DNA from: CALAGB01 sp963789565
Lineage (GTDB): Bacteria; Chloroflexota; Chloroflexia; Thermomicrobiales; Thermomicrobiaceae
Reading direction: 5' to 3'
Assembly (NCBI GenBank): GCA_963789565.1
Contig: CAWBKX010000002.1
Location: 2,356,001 to 2,420,000, forward strand
Length of the DNA: 64,000 nucleotides
This document shows, in pieces, positions 43,460 through 52,640 of this stretch (position 1 is the first letter of the stretch; each line of letters opens with the position of its first letter). The position numbers were made by a program, and so were the translations under genes. A model generated the notes under the pieces. That model had not been told where the DNA came from, made no database searches, and worked only from the letters and a program-made list of their open reading frames with translations.

Positions 43460-43783
43460 GGACCGATGGTTCTCGCTCTCCAGTGGATGCACTCCTTCCA
43501 TGGGAAGGGGTCTGGGGATGGACCAACAGCTCGTGAGGATGAGCAGTCGAACACTCTCTTCGTTGGTCATCGAGCACCTGCGTGAAATACAGCGAGATGC
43601 TTCACTGCGGTTCAGGATGACATGATCACGGATCGGCACAAATCCGGACCAGCACTGCCACCCAGCTCATCTTCCCAATAAACTGTCGAACACAAAGGGC
43701 CACCCGGGACGGGGGAGTCCCGGGTGGTGCGGAGGAACGCGTCGGGGAAGGTGAACGCGTCTGGTTGGTTGCGACGGCGAGAT
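43460..43783. other. Intergenic stretch beside the insertion sequence
   Basis: About 320 bases with a terminator-like hairpin at 43700 and a smaller CCTTCCATGGGAAGG palindrome near 43495. No gene seen. Confidence 0.45.
43700..43727 (-). terminator. Terminator-like hairpin of the Cys-rich secreted-protein gene
   Basis: CCACCCGGGAC and GTCCCGGGTGG pair perfectly (11 bp) around a 6-base loop, about 57 bases past the minus-strand stop. Only a short T stretch follows on the minus strand (CCCTTTG). Confidence 0.65.
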
Positions 43784-44308
43784 CTACGGAGTCGCCATCG
43801 AGTAGCAGGTCATCGATGATGGATCGGGAGCGCCCTTTCCGGTCGTGACGACTCCCTGCGGCGCCTGGATGCTGTCGCAGGAGATCTGCGTCGCACCGGC
43901 CGGCGGTGTGCCGTCCTTGCTGATCATGTAGATCGAGTTGCACGTCGGGGTGGCATCGCTGGACTGCGAATCACTCGATGTCGTGCAGGTCGTCAGTACA
44001 CCGGCAGGCCCGCTACCGGCTGAGAAGGACTGCTTGTCCATGCCGGGAGGCGGTGGGAGGCTGCCGCAGTCGACAATTTTGGCTCCCGCCGTTGGAGTTC
44101 CGTTTTCGACCATCGTCGACGTCCCAAACTCGGCCTGCTTGCCGCCAGAGACGTCGACCGGACCCTGCGACACGATGCACGTCGGCCCGTCGCCGCTTCC
44201 GTTGGTCGATGCGTCGTTGGCGCCGGCCGGTGCGGCTGCGATGCCGGTGACGATCATGGTGGCCAGCAACCCTCCGGCCATGAGTGCTTTCACGATTCGT
44301 TGTCTCAA
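43784..44308 (-). CDS. Secreted Cys-rich protein with two internal repeats
   Basis: Unrecognised exported protein of 174 aa. TTG at 44308 was chosen because GAGGAGGT lies 5 bases before it and it gives a clean signal peptide (RQRIVKALMAGGLLATMIV, cut near APAGA). The mature part holds two related units, each opening with TC and containing GTPxAGAxxxxC followed by a Pro-rich turn (SLPPPPGM, SIQAPQGV), and six cysteines that may form disulfides. Upstream codons from 44380 are basic and less likely. It lies downstream of a sensor kinase on the same strand. Function unknown. Confidence 0.65.
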   Translation of the reverse strand: MRQRIVKALMAGGLLATMIVTGIAAAPAGANDASTNGSGDGPTCIVSQGPVDVSGGKQAEFGTSTMVENGTPTAGAKIVDCGSLPPPPGMDKQSFSAGSGPAGVLTTCTTSSDSQSSDATPTCNSIYMISKDGTPPAGATQISCDSIQAPQGVVTTGKGAPDPSSMTCYSMATP

Positions 44309-44413
44309 ACTGCACCTCCTCTTGGTGTGGGCGATCGTGTTGTGCACGACTCTCTTGTACGTCTTCTGAGGTTTCGCCATGGTTTCACCGAGATGAGACG
44401 TGGAAACGGAGAG

Positions 44414-45673
44414 CTACGCTGCTGGCAATGCGGCGATGCGCGCACTCTCTGCCGCGAAGCGAACCGTCACGCGCAAACCGCCGTTAGAAAGAGGCAAGAG
44501 CTCCAGGGAGGCGCGGTGGGCATCGGCGATGGCTTTGACGATCGACAGACCAAGACCAAGACTGACGCCGTGATGGGTCCGCTCCGTGCCGAGACGCTGG
44601 AAGGGCTGCAGCAGACGCTCGACCATCTCTGGCGGTACGATCGGACCGGTGTTCGCGACTGACACGTAAGCCTGCCCAGCGTCTTCCTCGACCCTCAATT
44701 CAATACGACCGCCATCGACGTTGTAGCGGATGGCGTTGTCGATCAAGTTGACGATGAGCCGCTCGATCAGACGCGGATCTCCGAACGTCATCGCTGGCGC
44801 GAACAGCGTCTTGACCTCGAGATTCCGTCCCCACAATTCCTCCTGCAGCGTGGCGAGGGCCGCCTCGCCGGCGATGGTCAGGTCGACCGACTCATGATGG
44901 TCGAGTCCGGCCTGGCCGCGCGTCAGCGTGAAGAGGGCTTCAAGGAGTCGCTCTTGCTGCTCCTCGGCCACCAGCACGCGCTCGTGCGCCGTCCGCAACG
45001 ACTCCACGCTGGCGTCGGGATCGGTGAGTGCCACTTGAATCAGCGCACGCTGTCGTGCGAGAGGACTGCGAAGCTCATGTGATGCATTGGCCACGAACTG
45101 TCGCTGCGCTCGGAAGGACGACTCCAGTCGTGACAACAGGCCATCGATGGTGTCACCAAGCTCTTTGAGCTCGTCGTCTGGCCCCTGGAGATCGAGCCGC
45201 TGGTTCAGGTTCGATGCGGTGATCGCCCGCGTGCTCGCCGTCATCATGCGCAGCGGATCCAGCACGCGTCCCGCCACGATCCAGCCGAGCAGGATCGAGA
45301 TGAGCGCCATGGCGCCGAGGGCCAGGCCCGAATTCAACAGAAGTTGATGTAGCTCAGCAGTGTGCTGCTGTTCGGCCTGCGTGCGGAGTTGCTCCGCTTG
45401 TAGCTGAGCCTGCTCGGGCGTAAGTCCGGGACTGGTGGTGACCTCCGAACCACTCACGGTCACCTTGGGCGGCTGTACCGCGGTACCGGTGAACGATTTC
45501 CCGCCGGTTCCAATATTTCCCTGGCTGCTGATGATCGTTGTAGACCCGTCCGTGGAAGAGTTGACGAGAGGACCGTCGGTCGCGTGCTCCACCAGGACGT
45601 ACGTGAATCCGAGCAGGCCTGCCCCGGAAAGAAGAAACAGAGCGCCATATAGGAGAGTGAGACGCAAACGCAC
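44414..45673 (-). CDS. OmpR-type sensor histidine kinase
   Basis: Two-component kinase of 419 aa. One helix near the N-terminus (LLYGALFLLSGAGLLGFTY), an extracytoplasmic loop of about 100 residues, a second helix (ALGAMALISILLGWIVAG), a HAMP domain, the HisKA box NASHELRSPLARQRALIQ with phospho-His, and HATPase_c with NLIDNAIRYNVDGG (N box) and GVSLGLGLSIVKAIADAH (G2 box). It starts with GTG, 61 bases after the response-regulator gene. The external loop is the likely sensor; ligand unknown. Confidence 0.92.
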   Translation of the reverse strand: MRLRLTLLYGALFLLSGAGLLGFTYVLVEHATDGPLVNSSTDGSTTIISSQGNIGTGGKSFTGTAVQPPKVTVSGSEVTTSPGLTPEQAQLQAEQLRTQAEQQHTAELHQLLLNSGLALGAMALISILLGWIVAGRVLDPLRMMTASTRAITASNLNQRLDLQGPDDELKELGDTIDGLLSRLESSFRAQRQFVANASHELRSPLARQRALIQVALTDPDASVESLRTAHERVLVAEEQQERLLEALFTLTRGQAGLDHHESVDLTIAGEAALATLQEELWGRNLEVKTLFAPAMTFGDPRLIERLIVNLIDNAIRYNVDGGRIELRVEEDAGQAYVSVANTGPIVPPEMVERLLQPFQRLGTERTHHGVSLGLGLSIVKAIADAHRASLELLPLSNGGLRVTVRFAAESARIAALPAA

Positions 45674-45734
45674 GGTGCGGCGGGCAAGTGGGTGCGGAGC
45701 GTAGGGGTGATAACGCGGCGCAGCATAATAGCCT

Positions 45735-46391
45735 TCATGGAATCCGATATCCAGACTTGGCCACTGTCTCGATCAGTGGCGGATCGCCCAGCTTGACCCG
45801 CAGGCGGCTGATGGTGATCTTCACCGCGCTGGTGAATGGATCGGCTGCTTCGTCCCACACCCGTTCAAGGAGTTCTTCGGCCGAGACGGACCGACCCTGA
45901 GCCGCGAGTAGCAGCTCGAGAACGCCGAACTCCTTCGGCGCAAGCTCCAGCGAGCGATCACCACGCGACGCACGACGCCGGGCGGTGTCAACCACCAGGT
46001 CACCGCGACGCAATACCGGTGGAATCCCAGGCTGTGCGCGGCGCATCAACGCGCCGATACGGGCGATCAGGACGGGGAAATCGAACGGCTTCGAGAGGTA
46101 GTCGTCGGCGCCGATTCCGAGCCCCTGCACAAGATCTTCGGTTGACGCTGCGGCGGTCAGCATCAGCACGCGGCTGCGACAGCCGTCATCAACCAGCTCG
46201 ATGCAGATCTCGTCACCGTGGGTGCCGGGCAGGTCACGATCGAGGACGATGACGTCGTAGTCATTCTCCAGCGCACGCGCGTAGCCGGACGTGCCATCGT
46301 ACGACACATCGACCGCCATGCGTGCGCGGCGCAGCCCGACGGCGAGCGCGTCGGCCAGTTCCGCGTCATCTTCGATTACGAGCACTCGCAC
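45735..46391 (-). CDS. OmpR/PhoB-family response regulator
   Basis: Regulator of 218 aa. The receiver domain shows VIEDDAELADAL, the phospho-Asp in YDVIVLDRDLPGTHG and the Lys in YLSKPFDFPVL. The C-terminal winged helix ends AVKITISRLRVKLGDPPLIETVAKSGYRI. The GTG at 46391 has AAGGAG 6 bases before it and starts right at the first receiver strand; ATG 46412 is an alternative. A perfect long hairpin lies just upstream. It pairs with the kinase that follows. Confidence 0.92.
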   Translation of the reverse strand: MRVLVIEDDAELADALAVGLRRARMAVDVSYDGTSGYARALENDYDVIVLDRDLPGTHGDEICIELVDDGCRSRVLMLTAAASTEDLVQGLGIGADDYLSKPFDFPVLIARIGALMRRAQPGIPPVLRRGDLVVDTARRRASRGDRSLELAPKEFGVLELLLAAQGRSVSAEELLERVWDEAADPFTSAVKITISRLRVKLGDPPLIETVAKSGYRIP

Positions 46392-46424
46392 CGTCGCTCC
46401 TTCAGATTCCATGACGCCGGTACG

Positions 46425-46475
46425 GCCCATTGGTTCGCGGTGGAGTGCGCAGCCCTCCACCGCGAACCAATGGGC
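46425..46475. repeat. Perfect 21-bp inverted repeat with 9-base loop
   Basis: The arms 46425-46445 and 46455-46475 are exact reverse complements (21 of 21; the left begins GCCCATTGG, the right ends CCAATGGGC), with loop TGCGCAGCC. It lies 34 bases upstream of the response-regulator GTG and 75 bases past the stop of the peptide-binding protein gene. It may be a terminator, a leader structure or a mobile REP/MITE remnant. Confidence 0.92.
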
Positions 46476-46549
46476 TCGCGGCCACTCTAGCGGAACGTTG
46501 GTTTCAATAAAGTTTCAACGAGTGAAGCGAGTGATCGGTACGGCCGGCG

Positions 46550-48331
46550 TCAGTGGTTCAGGATAATGATGCGATCGAAACCACGGCAGTAGATGTACCA
46601 GTTGGGGACCGGGTTACCGAGCGCGTCGATGGGCATGCCTTTCACCCAGGGCTTTTTGAGACCGTAGTGATAGGGGTGGTAGACGAACGTCGCGGCGCCA
46701 TTCTCGGCAATGATTTCGTCCGCCCGCTGGTACATTCGCATGCGCACGTCGACGTCGTTCTGCTCCGCCGCGGTGTCGACCAGACGATCGAGCTCGCGGT
46801 CCGAGAAGGTGTTGCGTTCGTTCGACGGCTCCTTGGAATACCACGGAATGAACATCGTGCAGCTTGGGTCTGGGTAGTCGACGTACCAACGCCACCACAT
46901 CAGTTGAACTTTGTGGGCGTATGCGTCGGCATAGGTCTTGTCAGGATCGCTGGTCTTCTGCTGAATCCTCATCCCCAGGTTCTCTTCGAGCATGGCGATC
47001 ATCGCCTCGCCCACGACCACCGGGGCGATCCCCTCGCCATCGCGTTGCGTCATGGTGACAGATGGCCATTTGTTGCCACCCTCGTAGCGCGTCCCCTTCA
47101 GCAGCGCCATGGCTTTCTCTGGATCGTAGGACGTGTACTCAGGGAGGGTGTCTTGGTCGTGCCCCGGCATCCCGGGGGGCGTCATGGTATAGGCGGCCTT
47201 TCCGAGGCCGTGAAGGACCTTCTCGATGATCGTCTCTCGGTCGACGGCGTGCGCCATGGCCAGACGAACCTCTTTGACGTCGAAGGGCGCCATGTTGACG
47301 TTCGGCTCCAGATACCAGGTTCCGAAATCGTTAAACGTGAAAGAGTCATCATTGAGCGGGTCGTCGATCTGGATCTCAGGCACATTATCGAACGAACCGT
47401 TGAGCACGATGTCGATCTGCTCTGAACGGAACCCATCGATCGCCGAACCGAACGAAATGATTGGACGGTAGACTTCCGCTAGCGTGATGTTTGCGGCGTT
47501 CCAGTAATTGTCGTTCCGCTTCAGTGTGTAGCTCACATGGTGCGTCCACTCAGTCAGCATGAACGGTCCGTTGCAGACGATGTTCTCCGGATCGGTCCAC
47601 TTGTCGCCATGCTGCTCGATCGCTGGCCGATAGGCGGGTGTCGTAGCGCAGAACGCGGCGATAACAGGAAGATAGACGTACGGATTCTCCAGGGTTAGCA
47701 GCAAAGTCTTGTGGTCGACGGCGGTGACTCCGACATCGCCCGCCGTGACGCTTCCCGCACACTGATTGAACGCCTGGCCATTCTTCAAGCGAAACAGGAA
47801 CGTCGGGTTCGAAGCCTTCGTTTCCGGGTCGAGTTGACGCTTGAACGAGTACTCGAAATCGTGCGCGGTGACCGGGTCGCCATTGCTCCACTTCGAGTCA
47901 CGCAGGTAGAAGGTCCAGACCGACGCGTCCCAGTTCGATTCCCATTTCTCGGCAATGTCGGGTTGCACTTGCATGTTCTCGTCGAACTGACAGAGACGGG
48001 CAAAGCACGCCTGGTCACCGCCGCACCAGGGATCCTTGTTGAAATCGAAGCTCTTGGGCTCGGACGTAACGCTCGCGACCAAGCTCTGCGTGGCGGCCGG
48101 GCCATTCATTTCCACGGTGCTGGCTGACGACGTGGGACTGCCGTGGGATGGCGCTGCGGTGCCGCCCCCGAAGCCACGGAAGACGACTGTCCCGGCGAGA
48201 CCGGCCGTGATGGCGATCCCTCCGAGTCCGGTCAGCATGGTCCTGCGGCTCATCGAGCGCCGCTTGAGTGAAGATTCGCTTGCGTCCGCGAAGTGCTTTT
48301 GGTCGTCCGGTCCGTAGACGCCTGGTGCCAT
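46550..48331 (-). CDS. Extracellular peptide-type ABC substrate-binding protein (family 5)
   Basis: Solute-binding protein of 593 aa (SBP_bac_5), typical of dipeptide, oligopeptide or nickel importers. The N-terminus has SRRTMLTGLGG and a hydrophobic stretch, a Tat-type signal, followed by a Ser/Thr linker. The core has WTFYLRDSKWSNGDPVTAHDFEYSFKR in two conserved blocks, and the later TMTPPGMPGHDQ. The ATG at 48331 with AAAGGGA before it was preferred to in-frame starts further up. No permease or ATPase gene is next to it, so it is an orphan or works with components elsewhere. Confidence 0.9.
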   Translation of the reverse strand: MAPGVYGPDDQKHFADASESSLKRRSMSRRTMLTGLGGIAITAGLAGTVVFRGFGGGTAAPSHGSPTSSASTVEMNGPAATQSLVASVTSEPKSFDFNKDPWCGGDQACFARLCQFDENMQVQPDIAEKWESNWDASVWTFYLRDSKWSNGDPVTAHDFEYSFKRQLDPETKASNPTFLFRLKNGQAFNQCAGSVTAGDVGVTAVDHKTLLLTLENPYVYLPVIAAFCATTPAYRPAIEQHGDKWTDPENIVCNGPFMLTEWTHHVSYTLKRNDNYWNAANITLAEVYRPIISFGSAIDGFRSEQIDIVLNGSFDNVPEIQIDDPLNDDSFTFNDFGTWYLEPNVNMAPFDVKEVRLAMAHAVDRETIIEKVLHGLGKAAYTMTPPGMPGHDQDTLPEYTSYDPEKAMALLKGTRYEGGNKWPSVTMTQRDGEGIAPVVVGEAMIAMLEENLGMRIQQKTSDPDKTYADAYAHKVQLMWWRWYVDYPDPSCTMFIPWYSKEPSNERNTFSDRELDRLVDTAAEQNDVDVRMRMYQRADEIIAENGAATFVYHPYHYGLKKPWVKGMPIDALGNPVPNWYIYCRGFDRIIILNH

Positions 48332-48643
48332 AGCCGTCCCTTTGTGTGCAGCAGGAGTCGACACAGTTGGCAGTCGGATTCGAGGGGTTGTTGCGCCGCG
48401 CGTCCGAAGTGCCGATCCGATTGTCACGACCATGCGTCATTCTGACCTTGGGAGGAAGGTCATAGTCCGGTTAGTCATTCGCACCGGGCGGTGCACTCGG
48501 CGGTCCGTAGAATTTCAACGGTCCGCGCGTGCTGGAGATGGTCTATGATGGGCGAATCGCCGGAGCGTGCACCACTCAAAACGATGGAAATGCCTGGCGC
48601 ACCGATGCGAACATGATCGGCAGCCAACGGGAGGATACCCATC
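48332..48643. other. Divergent promoter region, about 310 bases
   Basis: Between the peptide-binding protein gene (minus) and the S9 peptidase gene (plus). A small GCACCG-GG-CGGTGC dyad lies near 48481. No gene seen. Confidence 0.4.
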
Positions 48644-50587
48644 ATGCCCAACCCGACAACGCCGGAAGAGCTTATTTATGACGTGCGACAGCCCGGCGAT
48701 CCGCGGATCTCACCGGACGGGTCGCGGGTGGTCTATGTGCTGACCCAGCCGAACCGCGACACGAAGAAGACGATCACCCATCTCTGGCTTTGCGATCGAG
48801 ACGGCGCCAACGGGCGGCAGATCACCTTTGGCGGACAGAAAAACGACACGCCGCGCTGGTCGCCGGACGGCTCGAGCATCGCGTTCATCTCGGATCGTGC
48901 GGCATCGCCGGCCAAGTTCGGCATCTTCGTGCTGAACGTCGCGCAACCGGCCGAGCCCCGGCAGGTGACCGCGCACAACCAGGTCATCAGCGAGTTGGCC
49001 TGGTCGCCGGACGGCGCGACTATTGCTTACACCACCAGCTTCGATCCGGAGAATCCCAGCGAGGAGCCGGCCAAAGCGGATGAACCGGCCAGAGTGCGCG
49101 TGACACGGCGGCTCGACTACAAGTGGGACGGTCGCGGCTATCTTGGTGACGCCCGCAACCACACCTGGCTGGTAAACGTGGCGTCCGGCGAGCGTCGTCG
49201 TCTGACCACCGATTTGGTCGATCACTACGTGCCAACCTGGTCGCCCGACGGGCGCTCGGTCGCGGTCGGCAAGCAGGCGGCCGATGGCTGGAACGCCTAC
49301 ATCGTCATCATCGACGTGAAATCTGGTGAGCAGACGCCCGTTGGCGATCCGTACGTCGGTGACGGCAGCCAACCATCCTTCGCCTGGTCGCCGGGCGGCG
49401 ACAGGATCATCTTCACCGGTGATCCGGGCCACACCTACCAGCCCGATCTCTATCTCTTCACCGTCGCCGACGGCGAGACGCGCCAGTTGACGACCAATCT
49501 GCCGGTACTGCCGGTCGATGGCGTCGGGTCCAGTTCGATGGTCTGGCTCGACGATCGACGGGTGCTCCTCTGCGGAACAGAACACGCTCGGCACGGCCTG
49601 TACGTGATGGATGTCGAGACCCGTAACCTCAGCAACCTCTCCAGCCAGGACGCGACCTTCACCGGAATTAGCCTGGACGACCAGCGACAGTTTGCCGTCA
49701 GCGCCTACAGCGCGTTCGACGCGCCGGGCGAGATCGCGGTTCATGATTTGAGCAGCAACGCCACCTCGATCATCACCAGCCACAATGCCGCTCTGACGGC
49801 CCGCATCGGAACACCCAACTGGGAGCGCTTCGAGATCGAACGCGGCGGATATTCGATTGAATCCTGGCTGCTGAAGCCCGCTGACTTCGACCCGAGCCGC
49901 CAATATCCGGTGGTCCTGATGATCCATGGCGGCCCGAACGGCTTCTTCGGCTACAAGTACATCCCGAATCAGCAGCTACTTGCCAATCGCGGCTATCTGG
50001 TCGTCCTGCCGAACCCGCGCGGCTCGACCTCGTACGGCCGCGAGTTCTCGGTGCAGGTGTTGGGAGACCGAGGCGGCGAGGATTATCTGGACCTGATAGC
50101 CATCGTCGATCAGGTTGCCGGGCGGTCCTACGTGGACGCCAACCGCATCGGCATTTTCGGCTACTCGTATGGTGGCTTCATGATCTCCTGGATGATTGGC
50201 CAGACCGACCGCTTCAAGGCCTGCGTCTGCGGTGCGCCGTCTGTCGATCTCAAGTCGCAGTTTGGCACCAGCGATATCGGCTGGCACTACGACTCGACCC
50301 AGTACAAGGCGCAGCCGAACGAGAACCCGGCGTGGTTTGAGAAGCATTCGCCGCTGACCTATGCGCACAAAGCCACCACTCCGACGCTGCTGGCGAGCGG
50401 CGAGAACGATCTACGCTGCCCGACCAGCCAATCGGAGGAGCTCTTCGTGGCGCTGTGCAAGGCGGGATGTGAGGTCGAGTTCGTGCGCTATCCGGGTCAG
50501 GCGCACGGCTTCACCAGCGCAGGGCCGGCCGAGTATCGCGTCGACTTTCTCACGCGCACGCTCAACTGGTTCGACACGTTCGTGTAA
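48644..50587 (+). CDS. S9-family serine peptidase (acylaminoacyl-peptidase-like)
   Basis: Prolyl-oligopeptidase-type enzyme of 647 aa. The first 390 residues are a beta-propeller with TolB-like blades (GDPRISPDGSRVVYVL, TPRWSPDGSSIAFIS). The C-terminal hydrolase domain has the Ser in GIFGYSYGGFM, the Asp in ASGENDLRCP and the His in GQAHGFTS, a complete triad. It has no signal peptide, so it probably degrades peptides in the cytoplasm. GGGAGG lies upstream of the ATG. Confidence 0.93.
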   Translation: MPNPTTPEELIYDVRQPGDPRISPDGSRVVYVLTQPNRDTKKTITHLWLCDRDGANGRQITFGGQKNDTPRWSPDGSSIAFISDRAASPAKFGIFVLNVAQPAEPRQVTAHNQVISELAWSPDGATIAYTTSFDPENPSEEPAKADEPARVRVTRRLDYKWDGRGYLGDARNHTWLVNVASGERRRLTTDLVDHYVPTWSPDGRSVAVGKQAADGWNAYIVIIDVKSGEQTPVGDPYVGDGSQPSFAWSPGGDRIIFTGDPGHTYQPDLYLFTVADGETRQLTTNLPVLPVDGVGSSSMVWLDDRRVLLCGTEHARHGLYVMDVETRNLSNLSSQDATFTGISLDDQRQFAVSAYSAFDAPGEIAVHDLSSNATSIITSHNAALTARIGTPNWERFEIERGGYSIESWLLKPADFDPSRQYPVVLMIHGGPNGFFGYKYIPNQQLLANRGYLVVLPNPRGSTSYGREFSVQVLGDRGGEDYLDLIAIVDQVAGRSYVDANRIGIFGYSYGGFMISWMIGQTDRFKACVCGAPSVDLKSQFGTSDIGWHYDSTQYKAQPNENPAWFEKHSPLTYAHKATTPTLLASGENDLRCPTSQSEELFVALCKAGCEVEFVRYPGQAHGFTSAGPAEYRVDFLTRTLNWFDTFV

Positions 50588-50619
50588 GCGCGGTCATCCC
50601 GGTGGACGACTGAATGACT

Positions 50620-50645
50620 GAAGGCGGGCATCAGTGCCCGCCTTC
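50620..50645 (+). terminator. Hairpin after the S9 peptidase gene
   Basis: GAAGGCGGGCA and TGCCCGCCTTC (11-bp perfect arms) around TCAG, 32 bases after the stop. No T run follows, but stem strength suits a terminator. Confidence 0.7.
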
Positions 50646-50916
50646 GACGTATCCCGGCAACAGCCAACACCACGTCAAACTCCAACGGATCTATCTGTCA
50701 TCCTTCAGGCTTTGTGAAGCGACGAGGAGCTTCATCTTTTCACGCAGCGAATGGCCAAATCCTCATCCGAGTGCCCCAATTGAGTCGCCAATTCACGAAA
50801 TGGCTAACGTCTCGATCTGAACCTATTGTATTTTCCTTGAAGTCGTTGCTAGACTGCCCGAGATTTTCTGTTCAAAGGGGGTGTTTGTATCGTGGGATAA
50901 GGTGAGGAGATGGTAC

Positions 50917-52158
50917 GTGCGCAACACATCATCTCGCGCGCGAAAGATCAAGTCAATTGCGCTCGTCGCCGTGCTGGTGGTGCTGGTGGCGGGTGGCTCG
51001 ATCTTCGTCGCTGCTGAGGGTACCCAGAGCACCGTCTATTACGGTTGCTTGAGCAGTGGCATGCTCTGGCAGGTGGGCACGACGCCACCGCGGTTCTGCG
51101 GTCCGGCGGGATTCGCAAGCGTGATCAAATGGAGCGAAACCGGTCCGTCCGGCCCGAGTGGTTCAAGCGGCGCGACGGGACCAATCGGACTGGCCGGAGC
51201 CACCGGCGCAATTGGGGCAACAGGAGCCAGCGGGGCAAACGGTTCGTCCGGGCCTATGGGTCCTTCAGGCGCAAGTGGCTCACAAGGGCCATCAGGGCCA
51301 ACGGGTGCATCCGGCGCTGCAGGTCCTTCGGGTGCAGCCGGAGCAAGTGGTGCCTCAGGTACAGCGGGACCGACAGGTGCAACAGGCGCGAATGGGTCAT
51401 CGGGTCCCGAAGGGCCGATCGGACTGACCGGGTTGAGTGGTCCTTCGGGACCGACAGGTTCAACTGGCGCCACCGGAGCCAGCGGCGCCCAGGGTTCCGA
51501 GGGTCCATCAGGGATGACAGGCCCATCCGGTGCGCCTGGGTCGCCAGGATCGACGGGAGCGAGCGGACCGCTGGGGCCGACGGGGCCGACCGGACCAGCC
51601 GGAGCCGACGGTTCTCCGGGCATAGCAGGTCCAAGCGGGATGGACGGACCATCCGGTCCCGAAGGAGCGACCGGCGCTACGGGCGCGACCGGTGAAACTG
51701 GGGCAACGGGATCTCAAGGGCCGACTGGAATGTCAGGTCCACCTGGCTCACCCGGTACGAACGGTCAAAATGGGGACGCTGGCGCCACCGGCCCAGAAGG
51801 CGCGACCGGACCCGCGGGTGCCACCGGGGCAAGCGGACCACAGGGACTTCCGGGATCAGGCGGAGCGATGACGTCAACGATAAGAAAGGTCACGGCGAAG
51901 GGTACGTCGTGGGGTGACGGTTCCAATCTCTATGACCTCACCGCCACCTGTTTGACCGGCGAGCACGTCATCGGCGGCGGTTACGAAGCAGCCTGGACGA
52001 TTGACGGCACCACGTCAAAGTTCAGCGTGTATCGATCCTTCCCGATAGCCAGCTACACGATCCCACCGTCTGGACCGACCGTCGAGGCATGGACCGTGAC
52101 CTTCCTTGGGCTCGGAAATAACATGCCCACAGCGTATGCCATTTGCGTGTCGTCGTAA
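50917..52158 (+). CDS. Exported collagen-like (Gly-X-Y) protein
   Basis: Exported protein of 413 aa. A basic N-terminus and hydrophobic signal or anchor (ALVAVLVVLVAGGSIFVAA) are followed by a short Cys-containing head, then 80 uninterrupted Gly-X-Y triplets (51142-51861), and a C-terminal domain of about 95 residues that likely starts trimer formation. GPSG, GATG and GASG dominate, and the collagen region has no Lys or Arg. GTG 50917 was chosen because GAGGAG lies 7 bases before it; GTG 50881 is possible. Role: surface filament or adhesion, by analogy with bacterial collagens. Confidence 0.85.
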   Translation: MRNTSSRARKIKSIALVAVLVVLVAGGSIFVAAEGTQSTVYYGCLSSGMLWQVGTTPPRFCGPAGFASVIKWSETGPSGPSGSSGATGPIGLAGATGAIGATGASGANGSSGPMGPSGASGSQGPSGPTGASGAAGPSGAAGASGASGTAGPTGATGANGSSGPEGPIGLTGLSGPSGPTGSTGATGASGAQGSEGPSGMTGPSGAPGSPGSTGASGPLGPTGPTGPAGADGSPGIAGPSGMDGPSGPEGATGATGATGETGATGSQGPTGMSGPPGSPGTNGQNGDAGATGPEGATGPAGATGASGPQGLPGSGGAMTSTIRKVTAKGTSWGDGSNLYDLTATCLTGEHVIGGGYEAAWTIDGTTSKFSVYRSFPIASYTIPPSGPTVEAWTVTFLGLGNNMPTAYAICVSS

Positions 52159-52222
52159 CGAAACGCGACGAGTGTGTCCGTCCAGGCGAGTGAGAGGCTT
52201 GAAAACCATCTCGGATGAAACC

Positions 52223-52260
52223 GAAGGGGCTCGCGCAGTTATCTTTGTGCCAGCCCCTTC
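52223..52260 (+). terminator. Hairpin after the collagen-like gene
   Basis: GAAGGGGCT and AGCCCCTTC (9-bp arms) around a 20-base loop, about 65 bases past the stop. Long loop and no T run make it a moderate candidate. Confidence 0.45.
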
Positions 52261-52640
52261 AGGTCACGTTGACTGACGTCATGTTGTCGCTACCCCGAGA
52301 ATTCAAGGACCGCCTCCGGCACAACCAGCGCGAAGAACCGCGTCGTGTCGGGCTCCAGCGTTGGTACTTCTTCCAGTTCAGCGTTCGTCTCTGATCCGAC
52401 CGAATCGGTAATTGTGACGATGCCCTTCTGGAAGCGACTCGCTATCATGTTGATAGCCACAACCGGTCGACCTGGTAACGTCGAGTGCCTTCATGCGTTC
52501 AAGAAGACGATGGCACCGAGGAGGCAGGCTCTCTGCGGCAGTCGTCGCGACGAGCAAGCGGCCGCCGTGCGACACTGCAGGAAAGTCCAGCGCCGCCGCG
52601 ATGTGCGAGGGCCACGAACAGAGCATCGGAGACGAACAAC
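52261..52640. other. Intergenic region upstream of the GH3-like gene
   Basis: About 380 bases. The GH3 frame stays open back to 52485 but those codons look non-coding. I see no other gene and no clear promoter. Confidence 0.4.

Noticed and set aside
42215..43585. Plus-strand frame of 456 codons over the insertion sequence
   Set aside because: Antisense shadow of the transposase, whose DDE and helix-turn-helix motifs are clear on the minus strand.
51142..51861. Short repeated motifs considered as a CRISPR or satellite array
   Set aside because: The period is three codons and the repeats are degenerate at DNA level; they encode Gly-X-Y collagen triplets.
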